This document shows, piece by piece, positions 43,462 to 50,702 of a DNA stretch of 64,000 nt. The stretch is from positions 3,085,058 through 3,149,057 of the forward strand of contig NZ_LJIX01000006.1 of assembly GCF_001420595.1 (NCBI RefSeq). Direction: 5' to 3'. This DNA is from Cytobacillus solani. GTDB lineage: Bacteria > Bacillota > Bacilli > Bacillales > Cytobacillaceae. The stretch's first letter is position 1. Each line of letters begins with the position of its first letter. Both the position numbers and the translations under genes were made by a program. The notes under the pieces are model-generated. The model searched no databases, was not told the origin of the DNA, and was given only the letters and a program-made list of their open reading frames with translations.

Positions 43462-44067
43462 TTAAATTTGTTTTCGAAACCATTCTGCTGCCGCAGCAAC
43501 CTCATCAAATGTCAGCTGATGGCCGCGATTTTCCCAGTGTAAAAGAACGTTAGCATTTGCATTTTCCAATAAAAATTTTAGTTCTTCCGATTCCTCAGAA
43601 GGACATATCGGATCGTTCTTCCCTGCACCAATAAACACTTTTTTACCTGTTAAGTCGGGCAATTCAATCCCTCTTCTTGGAACCATTGGATGATGAAGGA
43701 TCGCCCCTTTCAATGCATCTTGATAATGAAATAATAAACTTGCCGCAATATTCGCTCCGTTGGAATAGCCAACAGCAATTACATTATGTCTATCAAACCC
43801 ATATGAAATTGAAGCCTCATCAAGAAACGCATATAATTCCTTCGTTCGAAATACGAGATCCTCTTCATCAAAAACACCCTCGGCTAATCGCCGAAAAAAC
43901 CGAGGCATTCCATTTTCAAGCACATTTCCCCGGACACTTAACACTGAAGCCTCATTGTCGATTTTTTTAGCAAGCGGCAATAAATCTAATTCATTACCTC
44001 CTGTACCATGAAGTAATAATAAAGTTGGTTTAATTAAATCTGTTCCTTTTTCGAAAATATGCTTCAT
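43462..44067 (-). CDS. Alpha/beta hydrolase, carboxylesterase/MhqD-like
   Basis: A 201-residue hydrolase from ATG 44067 (AAAGGAG at good spacing; an earlier in-frame ATG at 44097 is rejected). LLLLHGTGGNELDL forms the oxyanion region. The triad is Ser in VGYSNGANIA, Asp in GKNDPICP and His in ENRGHQLT. It resembles MhqD of the B. subtilis quinone-responsive mhqNOD operon and phospholipase/carboxylesterase proteins. The real substrate is unknown. On the same strand as the quinone reductase, with 177 bp between. Confidence 0.85.
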   Translation of the reverse strand: MKHIFEKGTDLIKPTLLLLHGTGGNELDLLPLAKKIDNEASVLSVRGNVLENGMPRFFRRLAEGVFDEEDLVFRTKELYAFLDEASISYGFDRHNVIAVGYSNGANIAASLLFHYQDALKGAILHHPMVPRRGIELPDLTGKKVFIGAGKNDPICPSEESEELKFLLENANANVLLHWENRGHQLTFDEVAAAAEWFRKQI

Positions 44068-44218
44068 GCTTTTTTCTCCTTTTTTATATTTTTTCATTAC
44101 TTGCCGAAAATAATCATTTGAATTTAATTATTTTTAATTAAATAATCTCTAATTCAAGATAATAATGGATTGTTACTTTTTTGTCAAACATGATTATCGT
44201 TCCTTCTAAAAGAAAAAG

Positions 44219-44235
44219 ATCGGCAACTAGCCGAT
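44219..44235 (-). terminator. Terminator of the gene at 44245
   Basis: ATCGGC with GCCGAT around a 5-base loop, with CTTTTTCT on the minus strand. Confidence 0.75.
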
Positions 44236-44244
44236 TTTAATAAT

Positions 44245-44532
44245 TTACTGCTTGTATTTTTTAAGCGTTAAATTATTTTGAATGTACCAATTCTCCTCAC
44301 TGACAATATTTGAGACTGTTAACATGAAAGAAGGGAGTTTTTCAACATTAAAGACAATTATGCCTACGTAGTCATTTATGATTACAAAAGATTCACCATG
44401 TGAGTATGTTTGAAGTTCACTTCCAAGCTGGAGGATCGTGCTTACAATAGCCTGTTTAATTTCTGGCTCAATTTCAATATGTGGAGAAAATCGCAAAATC
44501 CATTCCTGACTGCCAATAGAAAATCGGTACAT
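44245..44532 (-). CDS. Small protein of unknown function
   Basis: A 95-residue protein I do not recognise. GAGGGTGAAG precedes its ATG and a terminator follows, supporting a real monocistronic gene. It reads as mixed alpha/beta (MYRFSIGSQEWILRFSPHI, then an amphipathic helix IKQAIVSTILQLGSEL, then strands ESFVIINDYVGIIVFNV) with a basic tail. No signal peptide, membrane helix or cysteine motif. It lies upstream of and divergent from the cold-shock gene. Confidence 0.65.
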   Translation of the reverse strand: MYRFSIGSQEWILRFSPHIEIEPEIKQAIVSTILQLGSELQTYSHGESFVIINDYVGIIVFNVEKLPSFMLTVSNIVSEENWYIQNNLTLKKYKQ

Positions 44533-44680
44533 TGCTTCACCCTCTTGCTTAAAAAGAGTATAATTAATAATAGCTATGAGAAAATTTGATAATTATGAAT
44601 AAGAATTAAATCTAGTAAAGAAGTAAATTTTTAATATTTCGAATTTTTAATAGTTTTTTGTGAAAATCCTGTGAAACTCC

Positions 44681-44709
44681 TTGACTGATAATGAAGTATC
44701 GTGTATATT
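44681..44709 (+). promoter_or_regulatory. Sigma-A promoter of the cold-shock gene
   Basis: TTGACT (44681) and TATATT (44704) with an exact 17-bp spacer, close to consensus. It predicts a transcript starting near 44716. The rest of 44533-44680 shows nothing I recognise. Confidence 0.85.
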
Positions 44710-44715
44710 AAAGGC

Positions 44716-44836
44716 ATCATTTAACAGAATATATTTCCGTTATTTCTAGAAAATATCTGTTGTGTAGGATGTTGAGTGATAATATTCATCGAAGACACCT
44801 TTAACGTGTCTTGAAAGGTTTAGGAGGAAAAGTTAC
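44716..44836 (+). other. Long structured 5' leader of the cold-shock mRNA
   Basis: About 120 untranslated bases separate the promoter from the ATG. They include AAGACAC/GTGTCTT (44792-44812) just before the ribosome site and an A/T-rich imperfect hairpin around 44728-44766. Long leaders that refold in the cold are typical of csp genes; the thermosensor role is by analogy. Confidence 0.6.
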
Positions 44837-45037
44837 ATGCAAAACGGTAAAGTAAAATGGTTCAATAATGAAAAAGGTTTTGGTTTTATCGAAGTTGAAG
44901 GCGGAGACGATGTATTCGTACACTTCACAGCTATCACTGGCGAAGGCTTCAAATCATTAGAAGAAGGTCAAGAAGTTTCTTTCGAAATCGTTGAAGGCAA
45001 CCGTGGACCACAAGCTGCAAACGTTGTTAAACTATAA
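44837..45037 (+). CDS. Cold-shock protein, CspA/CspB family
   Basis: A 66-residue single-stranded nucleic-acid-binding OB-fold protein. It begins [19 protein letters not shown], which contains RNP1 (KGFGFIE), followed by RNP2 (DVFVHFTAI) and the [18 protein letters not shown] end typical of Bacillus Csp proteins. It acts as an RNA chaperone at low temperature and in stationary phase. AGGAGG precedes the ATG, and a strong terminator follows. Bacilli usually have several csp paralogues; which one this is cannot be told. Confidence 0.96.
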   Translation: MQNGKVKWFNNEKGFGFIEVEGGDDVFVHFTAITGEGFKSLEEGQEVSFEIVEGNRGPQAANVVKL

Positions 45038-45052
45038 TCTAATAAATAATCT

Positions 45053-45078
45053 GGCTGGCATCTTGCCAGCCTTTATTT
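45053..45078 (+). terminator. Terminator of the cold-shock gene
   Basis: GGCTGGC with GCCAGCC, loop ATCTT, then TTTATTTATT; 16 bases after the stop. Confidence 0.9.
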
Positions 45079-45082
45079 ATTC

Positions 45083-45259
45083 TCAAGACAATTTACTACC
45101 AATTGCCTTTATTTTCTCGCCAACTGTACATTTTGAAATACAGAATTTATGCGCATATAGACGACCTTTATCAGCCTTATGATGCTTATAAAGAAAACAT
45201 CCATCGCAGTAATTGTTTAATAATTCCTCAACTTCATTAAATAATTGCTTTCGTTTCAA
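45083..45259 (-). CDS. Small zinc-finger-like protein
   Basis: A ~58-residue protein with CDGCFLYKHHK, then HKFCISKCTVGEKIKAIG: two Cys pairs plus histidines that probably bind one zinc. It resembles a small zinc-finger family common in Bacillaceae and possibly YpeQ of B. subtilis, which neighbours the same RNase H-like genes. The start is taken as TTG 45259, nine bases after GGACGG; a GTG at 45280 is the alternative. No function known. Confidence 0.68.
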   Translation of the reverse strand: MKRKQLFNEVEELLNNYCDGCFLYKHHKADKGRLYAHKFCISKCTVGEKIKAIGSKLS

Positions 45260-45291
45260 TCCCTGACACCGTCCTTTCACCTCACATCAGC

Positions 45292-45948
45292 TTAAATAAT
45301 TTGCATCTTACTATTGATCATTTTCCCTTCAAGTGCTTGGGTTGCAAGCTTATCTGCTTCTTTATTTTCAGTTCTGGGGATTGGAGTAAACTTTGCATCA
45401 ACCTTCAGTGATTTCAGCTTTTCTTCAATTCGATCAAGCCAGCGATTTAAGTTTTCTTCGTAGCATGGCCATTCCCCTTTTAGCTGCATTAACACACCTT
45501 GTGCATCTCCTTTAAACTCACAGGTCATGTGGTGAACTCCCATTTCTTCAAGCATATTAACTGTATAATACATTGCAGCATACTCTGCTTCGCTATTATT
45601 TTCAATTTCATCAAACAGCTCATTCGAGCGAATACGGTATTTCTTTTTCCCTTGCTTAAAATAAATGACCGCTCCTAACCCCGCTTGGAAAGTCTTTTTA
45701 TTAAATCCGCCATCAAAATAAATGGTCAAGTCATGTGGATCCTCTTCAATTTCTTCTAATAGCTTTTTCATTTCCTTTGTGATCCAGGTTGTGCCACGCT
45801 CGTCATGATAAATAACCTCGGAAGTCTTTCCACTCCTTTCAAGGTCTTCGCCTATTTGTAATGCCAACTCTCCATCTAACCAATCTGATGTAAAAATGGT
45901 TCCTTCTGTTCCTTTTAGTTTATATTTCCATTCTAATTTATATTTCAT
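45292..45948 (-). CDS. RNase H-fold protein with N-terminal extension
   Basis: A 218-residue protein. Residues ~70-205 form an RNase H domain with all four acidic positions: Asp in LTIYFDGGF, Glu in NNSEAEYAAM, Asp in FKGDAQGVL and Asp in ENKEADKLA. The N-terminal ~65 residues (MKYKLEWKYKLKGTEGTIF) are a separate, non-HBD extension. It could cleave RNA in RNA-DNA hybrids, as type-1 enzymes do, or be a YpeP-like relative with another role. Divergent from a second RNase H gene at 46099. Confidence 0.85.
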   Translation of the reverse strand: MKYKLEWKYKLKGTEGTIFTSDWLDGELALQIGEDLERSGKTSEVIYHDERGTTWITKEMKKLLEEIEEDPHDLTIYFDGGFNKKTFQAGLGAVIYFKQGKKKYRIRSNELFDEIENNSEAEYAAMYYTVNMLEEMGVHHMTCEFKGDAQGVLMQLKGEWPCYEENLNRWLDRIEEKLKSLKVDAKFTPIPRTENKEADKLATQALEGKMINSKMQII

Positions 45949-46098
45949 TTTTTTCAGCCTTTCTTATGATAAACTAATTTTATCGCAGATTAACGGGCAG
46001 TAAGAACCTAACTGATAGAAGTTTCACTTTATCTTACCCTGATATGCCCTTTGATAATAAATATGGTGAATCTGAATTAAATATTGGAGGAGTTTCTA

Positions 46099-46485
46099 TT
46101 GATTGAAGTATATATAGATGGAGCAAGTGCTGGCAATCCTGGACCAAGTGGTGCTGGCATTTTTATAAATTATGATGGCAAAGTAGAAAAATTCTCTATC
46201 CCTCTTGGAAATATGGAAAATCATGCAGCAGAATTTCAAGCCTTAATTCAAGCACTTGAAATCTGTATAAAGAATAATTACAAGGTCGTTTCGTTTCGAA
46301 CGGATTCCCAAGCAGTGAACCGAGCGATTGAAAAGGAATATGTAAAAAATAAAGGATATGCCCCTCTTTTAGAAAAAGCTTTAGGATTAAGCAAGCAGTT
46401 AGATTTATTTTTCATGAAATGGGTTCCTAGCAGCGAAAACAAAACAGCTGATGAACTCGCTAGAGCTGCCATACGATTAAACTAG
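46099..46485 (+). CDS. Ribonuclease HI-family protein (YpdQ-like)
   Basis: A 128-residue RNase H domain protein from TTG 46099, six bases after GGAGGAG. The catalytic pattern is intact: Asp in VYIDGASAGNPGPSG, Glu in HAAEFQAL, Asp in FRTDSQAV and Asp in NKTADELA. It resembles B. subtilis YpdQ and archaeal/plant-type RNase HI. It precedes the DMT transporter gene by 18 bp on the same strand, probably co-transcribed. Confidence 0.9.
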   Translation: MIEVYIDGASAGNPGPSGAGIFINYDGKVEKFSIPLGNMENHAAEFQALIQALEICIKNNYKVVSFRTDSQAVNRAIEKEYVKNKGYAPLLEKALGLSKQLDLFFMKWVPSSENKTADELARAAIRLN

Positions 46486-46503
46486 ACGGAAGGAGAAACT
46501 CGA

Positions 46504-47430
46504 TTGAAAAAAAACGTTTTCTTTGCAGATGCAAGCCTTTTACTTGTTGCATTTATTTGGGGAGCTACATTTGTCATTGTCCAAAACGCCATTGCCTTTT
46601 TAGAGCCTCATTCTTTTAATGGATTAAGATTTTTAATTGCAGCCAGCTTGCTGTGTGCTTGGCTTCTCATTTTTGAAATAGAACAGCTAAAACAATTAAA
46701 CTGGAAAATAGTCGTTTCGGGAATCATAATTGGGATCTGGCTATTTATCGGCTATGCCTTTCAAACAATGGGGCTATTATATACATCATCATCTAAAGCT
46801 GGCTTTATCACAGGACTAAGCGTAGTATTGGTTCCATTATTTTCATTGCTATTATTAAAAAGTAAGCCTGGAATGAATGCAATAATTGGTGTATCCATTG
46901 CTACAGTTGGTTTATATTTACTGACAATGACCGATCGGGTTGGATTAAATATTGGTGATGGACTTGTATTTATTTGTGCAATTGGATTTGCCATGCATAT
47001 TATCTTTACTGGGAAGTACAGCAGTCATTTTCCTTCACTGCTATTAACAGTTATCCAAATTACAACCGTTTCCGTCCTGTCGATTGTATTCGCATTTTTT
47101 ACTGAGGACTGGAGACAGGCGATCAATCCTGAGGTGATCTTTCAAGGAAATGTAATATCTGCTTTAGTCATTACTTCTGTCTTTGCAACAGCACTTGCAT
47201 TTTTTGCACAAACAAGATTCCAAAAATTCACAACACCGACGAGAGTTGCCCTTATTTTTGCGATGGAACCTGTATTTGCAGCTGGAACAGCTTTTCTCTG
47301 GGCAAATGAACGACTTTCATATAGTGCAATCATTGGCTGCCTTCTCATCTTTGCTGGAATGATTTTTGCAGAAGTCCCACTGAAAAAGACGCAGCAGCTC
47401 TTAAAAAAGAAACAGAAAGAGGCAATGTAA
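46504..47430 (+). CDS. EamA/DMT-family transporter
   Basis: A 308-residue membrane protein with ten predicted helices in two EamA repeats. The first starts LLVAFIWGATFVIVQNAI with FNGLRFLIAA, the second ends RVALIFAMEPVFAAGTAFLW, the usual repeat signature. It probably exports a metabolite or amino acid; the substrate cannot be inferred. TTG start behind GGAAGGAG. It follows the YpdQ-like gene closely. Its stop is adjacent to a palindromic intergenic element. Confidence 0.9.
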   Translation: MKKNVFFADASLLLVAFIWGATFVIVQNAIAFLEPHSFNGLRFLIAASLLCAWLLIFEIEQLKQLNWKIVVSGIIIGIWLFIGYAFQTMGLLYTSSSKAGFITGLSVVLVPLFSLLLLKSKPGMNAIIGVSIATVGLYLLTMTDRVGLNIGDGLVFICAIGFAMHIIFTGKYSSHFPSLLLTVIQITTVSVLSIVFAFFTEDWRQAINPEVIFQGNVISALVITSVFATALAFFAQTRFQKFTTPTRVALIFAMEPVFAAGTAFLWANERLSYSAIIGCLLIFAGMIFAEVPLKKTQQLLKKKQKEAM

Positions 47431-47437
47431 GAAAATC

Positions 47438-47568
47438 GTAAGCGTCTTCGGAACAAGCAAAACCCACTTGTTCGTGCGATGTGTCACTGTCGATGCTCTT
47501 CTTTTCCTGTCGCATTATCGAACAATAGGACGTCCTGTACGTCATGGGTAAGACGCTTACGCTAGACA
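47438..47568. repeat. Palindromic intergenic element ending GCTAGACA
   Basis: GTAAGCGTCTT (47438-47448) and its exact complement AAGACGCTTAC (47550-47560) enclose ~100 bases with an inner hairpin GAACAAG/CTTGTTC (47451-47473). The right end GCTAGACA is shared with the element at 12013-12150, and both contain TTATCGAA-like cores. No coding capacity; it resembles a short dispersed element and may also help end the transporter mRNA. Confidence 0.7.
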
Positions 47569-47601
47569 AAAAAGGCATGTTTTCGGCACGCGTTTCTAGA
47601 A

Positions 47602-47877
47602 TTAAATAGAAATTAAATCTTTTTCTTTGACATATTTTATAGCTTCAGGCCTCGTTTTTATTTGATTTGAAACAAGCATTTCAAGCAATGAAACATAGAA
47701 GCTTCCGTCAAAACCTTTTTGTGCCTTTAATGTTAATTCAATCGCTGTATTTGTCAGTTCATCTGAAGCATTAGTGTATTGTTTGCCAAATTGAATAAAA
47801 CCGATTGCATCTTCTTGAAGCTGAAATCCTTTTCCCTGTAAAAATTGTATATATTCTTCCACTGTCATTAAAGACAT
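47602..47877 (-). CDS. Small soluble protein of unknown function
   Basis: A 91-residue, mostly helical protein (VEEYIQFLQGKGFQLQED, LTNTAIELTLKAQKGFDGSFYVSLLEMLVSN). GGGAGTGGGATG lies ahead of the ATG. I do not recognise it with confidence; it may belong to a Bacillus-specific DUF family. No signal peptide, membrane helix or cysteines. Same strand as the PAP2-like gene upstream, 64 bp away. Confidence 0.65.
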   Translation of the reverse strand: MSLMTVEEYIQFLQGKGFQLQEDAIGFIQFGKQYTNASDELTNTAIELTLKAQKGFDGSFYVSLLEMLVSNQIKTRPEAIKYVKEKDLISI

Positions 47878-47941
47878 GCCATCCCACTCCCTTTACTCCC
47901 AAAGCCCTATTTATTTTATCGCAAATTTTGACAATTATCTA

Positions 47942-48400
47942 TTATTTTTTTGTTAATTTATGGCCGATTAATCCTGTTACCACTCCTAGCAATGCTCCGC
48001 CAATTACTTCTGCGGGCTGATGCCCTAGCATTTCTTTCAGCTTTCTTGGCTTTTCTTCTTTAAATTCGACTGCCTCATCTTTATGGATTTTCTCCATTAG
48101 TTCACCCATACTATTCACTTTTAATGTTAATTCCCCTGTCTGTCTTCTAATTCCCTGTGCATCATACATAACAATTAATCCATAGATAAGGGAAAGAGCA
48201 AAATCAATGGTCGGCAATCCGCGTTTTAACGCAATAAATGTAGTTAATGACGCTACTCCCGCAGAGTGAGAGCTTGGCATCCCGCCTGTTTGAAAAAACA
48301 ATTCAGGACGAAATTCCTTTTTCTTAATAAAATGGATTGGAATCTTTAACCCTTGAGCCAGTCCTATACTTAATAAGGCAATGTAAACCCCTTTATTCAT
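47942..48400 (-). CDS. Divergent PAP2-family membrane protein (YuiD-like)
   Basis: A 152-residue protein with about four membrane helices, from ATG 48400 (AGAGGTG eight bases upstream; a long N-terminal extension is rejected). TGGMPSSHSAGVASL carries the conserved Ser-His segment of the family, and DAQGIRRQTG and LGHQPAEVIGGALLG supply the later basic and His residues. The phosphatase-like motifs are divergent from classical PAP2, so lipid phosphatase activity is uncertain. Confidence 0.87.
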   Translation of the reverse strand: MNKGVYIALLSIGLAQGLKIPIHFIKKKEFRPELFFQTGGMPSSHSAGVASLTTFIALKRGLPTIDFALSLIYGLIVMYDAQGIRRQTGELTLKVNSMGELMEKIHKDEAVEFKEEKPRKLKEMLGHQPAEVIGGALLGVVTGLIGHKLTKK

Positions 48401-48500
48401 AATCAATTCACCTCTACCTCTAGTGTGAAGAAATCGGAGTGATATTATTCTTTTAGGAAATACTACTACTTGCGAGGAAAAATTATAGGAGGTATCACAA

Positions 48501-48638
48501 ATGAGTAACCGTAAGAACCGAAATCGAGGAACCAAAGCACCTGGTGTGACACCACAAGGTTATGGGCAGGATGCTGAATTTGCTGAAGAACCAAAAAGTA
48601 AATTAGAGAATGCGGCGAAAAAGAAAAATACAAAGTAA
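48501..48638 (+). CDS. sspL: Small acid-soluble spore protein SspL
   Basis: A 45-residue basic protein: MSNRKNRNRGTKAPGVTPQG followed by an acidic stretch and KLENAAKKKNTK. The GVTPQG block and the ELE/KLE..AKKxNTK ending match B. subtilis SspL, a minor SASP made in the forespore. AGGAGG precedes the ATG and a strong terminator follows. Its position next to ypcP matches B. subtilis. It is direct evidence that the organism sporulates. A sigma-G promoter is expected upstream but could not be pinned down. Confidence 0.88.
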   Translation: MSNRKNRNRGTKAPGVTPQGYGQDAEFAEEPKSKLENAAKKKNTK

Positions 48639-48674
48639 AAAAGTGCTGTCTCAAATTGAGACAGCACTTTTTTA
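48638..48674. terminator. Bidirectional terminator for sspL and ypcP
   Basis: A 15-bp perfect stem, AAAAAGTGCTGTCTC with GAGACAGCACTTTTT, 5-base loop, with T-runs on both strands. It overlaps both stop codons. Confidence 0.95.
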
Positions 48675-49562
48675 TGCATATTCTTTTATATCCAGAAAAC
48701 GATGAAGTCCACGGAATTCAATTTCCTCGAACTTGCCCATTACCTTATCGCGGTTAAATTGGAAAATGGCTTTATTTATATCATATTGAATAGGAACATC
48801 GCATTTAATTTCTGCTAGCTGGCGACTTAAATGCAGCATTTCAAGATCTTGCTCGATCTTTTGCCTTTGTCCCTTTGTAAGCAGTTCTAAATTAGCAAGT
48901 ACACCTTCTATATGCTCGTATTGCTGTAAAAGCTTCAGGGCAGTTTTTTCTCCAATGCCTTTCACTCCTGGATAATTATCGCTAGAATCACCCATAAATG
49001 CTTTTAAATCAATCATTTGTTTCGGTAGAATGCCTTTTGCTTCAAAAAAGGTATCCTTTGTATGAACTAAATAGTTCCCAAAGCCTTTTTGTAATAAAGC
49101 AACGGTAATATGTTCATCTATCAGCTGCAGAATATCTTGATCTCCCGTTATGATTCTAACACTCGCATCTCCCCCGACACCTTTGGCAATCGTTCCAATA
49201 CAGTCATCTGCTTCATAGCCTGCCAGTCCGATATTAGGCACATCGAAGGCTTCAACCATTTCCTTTACTAAATCGAATTGAGGAATCAATTCAACGGGAG
49301 CATCAGGTCGATTTGCTTTATACCCATCATACATGTCAGTCCTAAACGTTTTGCTTCCCATATCCCAACATACGGCTACATGGGATGGATTGAATGTGGA
49401 AACTGCAGTTAGAAAATGCTTCACAAATCCATATACTCCATTAGTTGGAATCCCTTTCGAATTGATCATAAACTGCCCTGTAACAGCAGTGGCAAAATAG
49501 GCTCTAAATAATAAAGCCATTCCATCTACTAGCATAAATGAAGGTTTTTTTTCATTAATCAA
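48672..49562 (-). CDS. ypcP: 5'-3' exonuclease / flap endonuclease YpcP
   Basis: A 296-residue stand-alone homologue of the Pol I 5' nuclease domain that processes flaps and Okazaki-fragment RNA. The metal-site acids are in FMLVDGMALLF, VCWDMGS, AGYEADDCIGTIA and IITGDQDILQL. A helix-hairpin-helix, FMGDSSDNYPGVKGIGEKTALKLL, completes the fold. TTG 49562 is the preferred start (GGGAGAG at right spacing); ATG 49577 lies inside that site. The conserved position beside sspL matches B. subtilis. Confidence 0.93.
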   Translation of the reverse strand: MINEKKPSFMLVDGMALLFRAYFATAVTGQFMINSKGIPTNGVYGFVKHFLTAVSTFNPSHVAVCWDMGSKTFRTDMYDGYKANRPDAPVELIPQFDLVKEMVEAFDVPNIGLAGYEADDCIGTIAKGVGGDASVRIITGDQDILQLIDEHITVALLQKGFGNYLVHTKDTFFEAKGILPKQMIDLKAFMGDSSDNYPGVKGIGEKTALKLLQQYEHIEGVLANLELLTKGQRQKIEQDLEMLHLSRQLAEIKCDVPIQYDINKAIFQFNRDKVMGKFEEIEFRGLHRFLDIKEYA

Positions 49563-49664
49563 TTTTTTCTCTCCCATGTCCTTTATTTCATAAATACCAT
49601 TATAACATGGGTCTTGTGTGAATAAGAATGTAAACTTTTACAACTAGGATAGCTGAAAATATCC

Positions 49665-50510
49665 TTATCTAACATTTTTTCCCGTTTCCACTTCGTTTTC
49701 TTCATATGTGATCCAATCGCTGAAGCTTCCGGCGTATAGTTTGACATTGTTATAGCCTGCCATCTTAAGTGCGATGAAGTTTGGCGTTGCTGTCACTCCT
49801 GAACCACAGTAGACAATCACTTGCTTATCTTTATCTATTTCTTTAAATCTTTTCTCTTGTTCTTTAATGGATTTGATACGGCCATTTTCAAAGCCTTCCG
49901 TCCAAACTTTATTAATTGCTCCCGGAATATGGCCCGCTTTTTTATCAATCGGCTCTTCCATGCCTAAATAGCGTTTATTTTCTCTAGAATCGATGATAAC
50001 TGTTTCGTCATTCTTCGCTTCAACCATTTTCTTTACCTCTTCCTGCGAGGCAAATATTTTATCGTTCAAATGAACCTTAAATTCTGTCTTTAAATACGTT
50101 GGTATAGTGTCATTTGTTGGATATCCAGCATCTTTCCAGGCTTTATATCCTCCATTCAAAATATAAACCTTTTCATGACCAACATAATTTAATAGCCACC
50201 ATAGACGAGCAGCATATGAACCTTCGCCACCATCGTATGCGATGACAGTTGTTTCCTCAGAAATTCCAGCGAGACTAAACGTTTCCTGTAAATCTTCGAT
50301 AGCAGGTAATGGATGTCTGCCGCCATGTACAGAAACAGGACCTGATAAATCCTTTGATAAATGGAAATAAACTGCTCCTGGAATATGATCCTTTACGTAA
50401 GAGTCGTACCCTTCCTCAGATAAACCCAAATTATATCGGCAATCGGCAATTCGAATATTCTTATCCTGTAAATGCTCCAGCAGCCATTCTTTCTCAATAA
50501 AATAATTCAT
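49665..50510 (-). CDS. Thiosulfate/3-mercaptopyruvate sulfurtransferase (two rhodanese domains)
   Basis: A 281-residue tandem rhodanese. The N-terminal domain is inactive (the loop reads VIAYDGGEGSYAARLWW); the C-terminal domain carries the persulfide cysteine in VIVYCGSGVTATPNF. The CGSGVT loop is closer to 3-mercaptopyruvate sulfurtransferases than to CRKGVT rhodaneses. The ATG overlaps the stop of the upstream 63-residue gene by 4 bp, with GGAGGAG inside that gene, so they are coupled. Confidence 0.92.
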   Translation of the reverse strand: MNYFIEKEWLLEHLQDKNIRIADCRYNLGLSEEGYDSYVKDHIPGAVYFHLSKDLSGPVSVHGGRHPLPAIEDLQETFSLAGISEETTVIAYDGGEGSYAARLWWLLNYVGHEKVYILNGGYKAWKDAGYPTNDTIPTYLKTEFKVHLNDKIFASQEEVKKMVEAKNDETVIIDSRENKRYLGMEEPIDKKAGHIPGAINKVWTEGFENGRIKSIKEQEKRFKEIDKDKQVIVYCGSGVTATPNFIALKMAGYNNVKLYAGSFSDWITYEENEVETGKNVR

Positions 50511-50698
50511 CGGTTCTTCTCCTCCATTCGCTTATTGATTAATTCTTGGACATGTTTTTTCGGTGTCCAGCAGTTAAACTGATAATTGGGACGGGTTTCA
50601 TAGCCCAAACGCTTACAAAAATAACTCATTCCTGTTTTAGTTTTTTCAGCATGGAAGTGGATACAGGTTGCACACGCATGAAAGGCTTCAATATTCAT
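50507..50698 (-). CDS. Small cysteine-rich protein of unknown function
   Basis: A 63-residue protein with four cysteines (CATC, SYFCKRLG, NCWTP), probably a small metal-binding fold, and a basic helical C-terminus. AAAGGGTG supplies the ribosome site. It begins 4 bp after dynA and overlaps the sulfurtransferase gene by 4 bp, so the three form one operon. It sits where B. subtilis has ypbS; I am not sure they are the same protein. Confidence 0.72.
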   Translation of the reverse strand: MNIEAFHACATCIHFHAEKTKTGMSYFCKRLGYETRPNYQFNCWTPKKHVQELINKRMEEKNR

Positions 50699-50702
50699 CT
50701 TT

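Noticed and set aside
48401-48535. N-terminal extension of the PAP2-like protein
   Set aside because: The extension overlaps the sspL start on the other strand and lacks a ribosome site, while AGAGGTG precedes ATG 48400.
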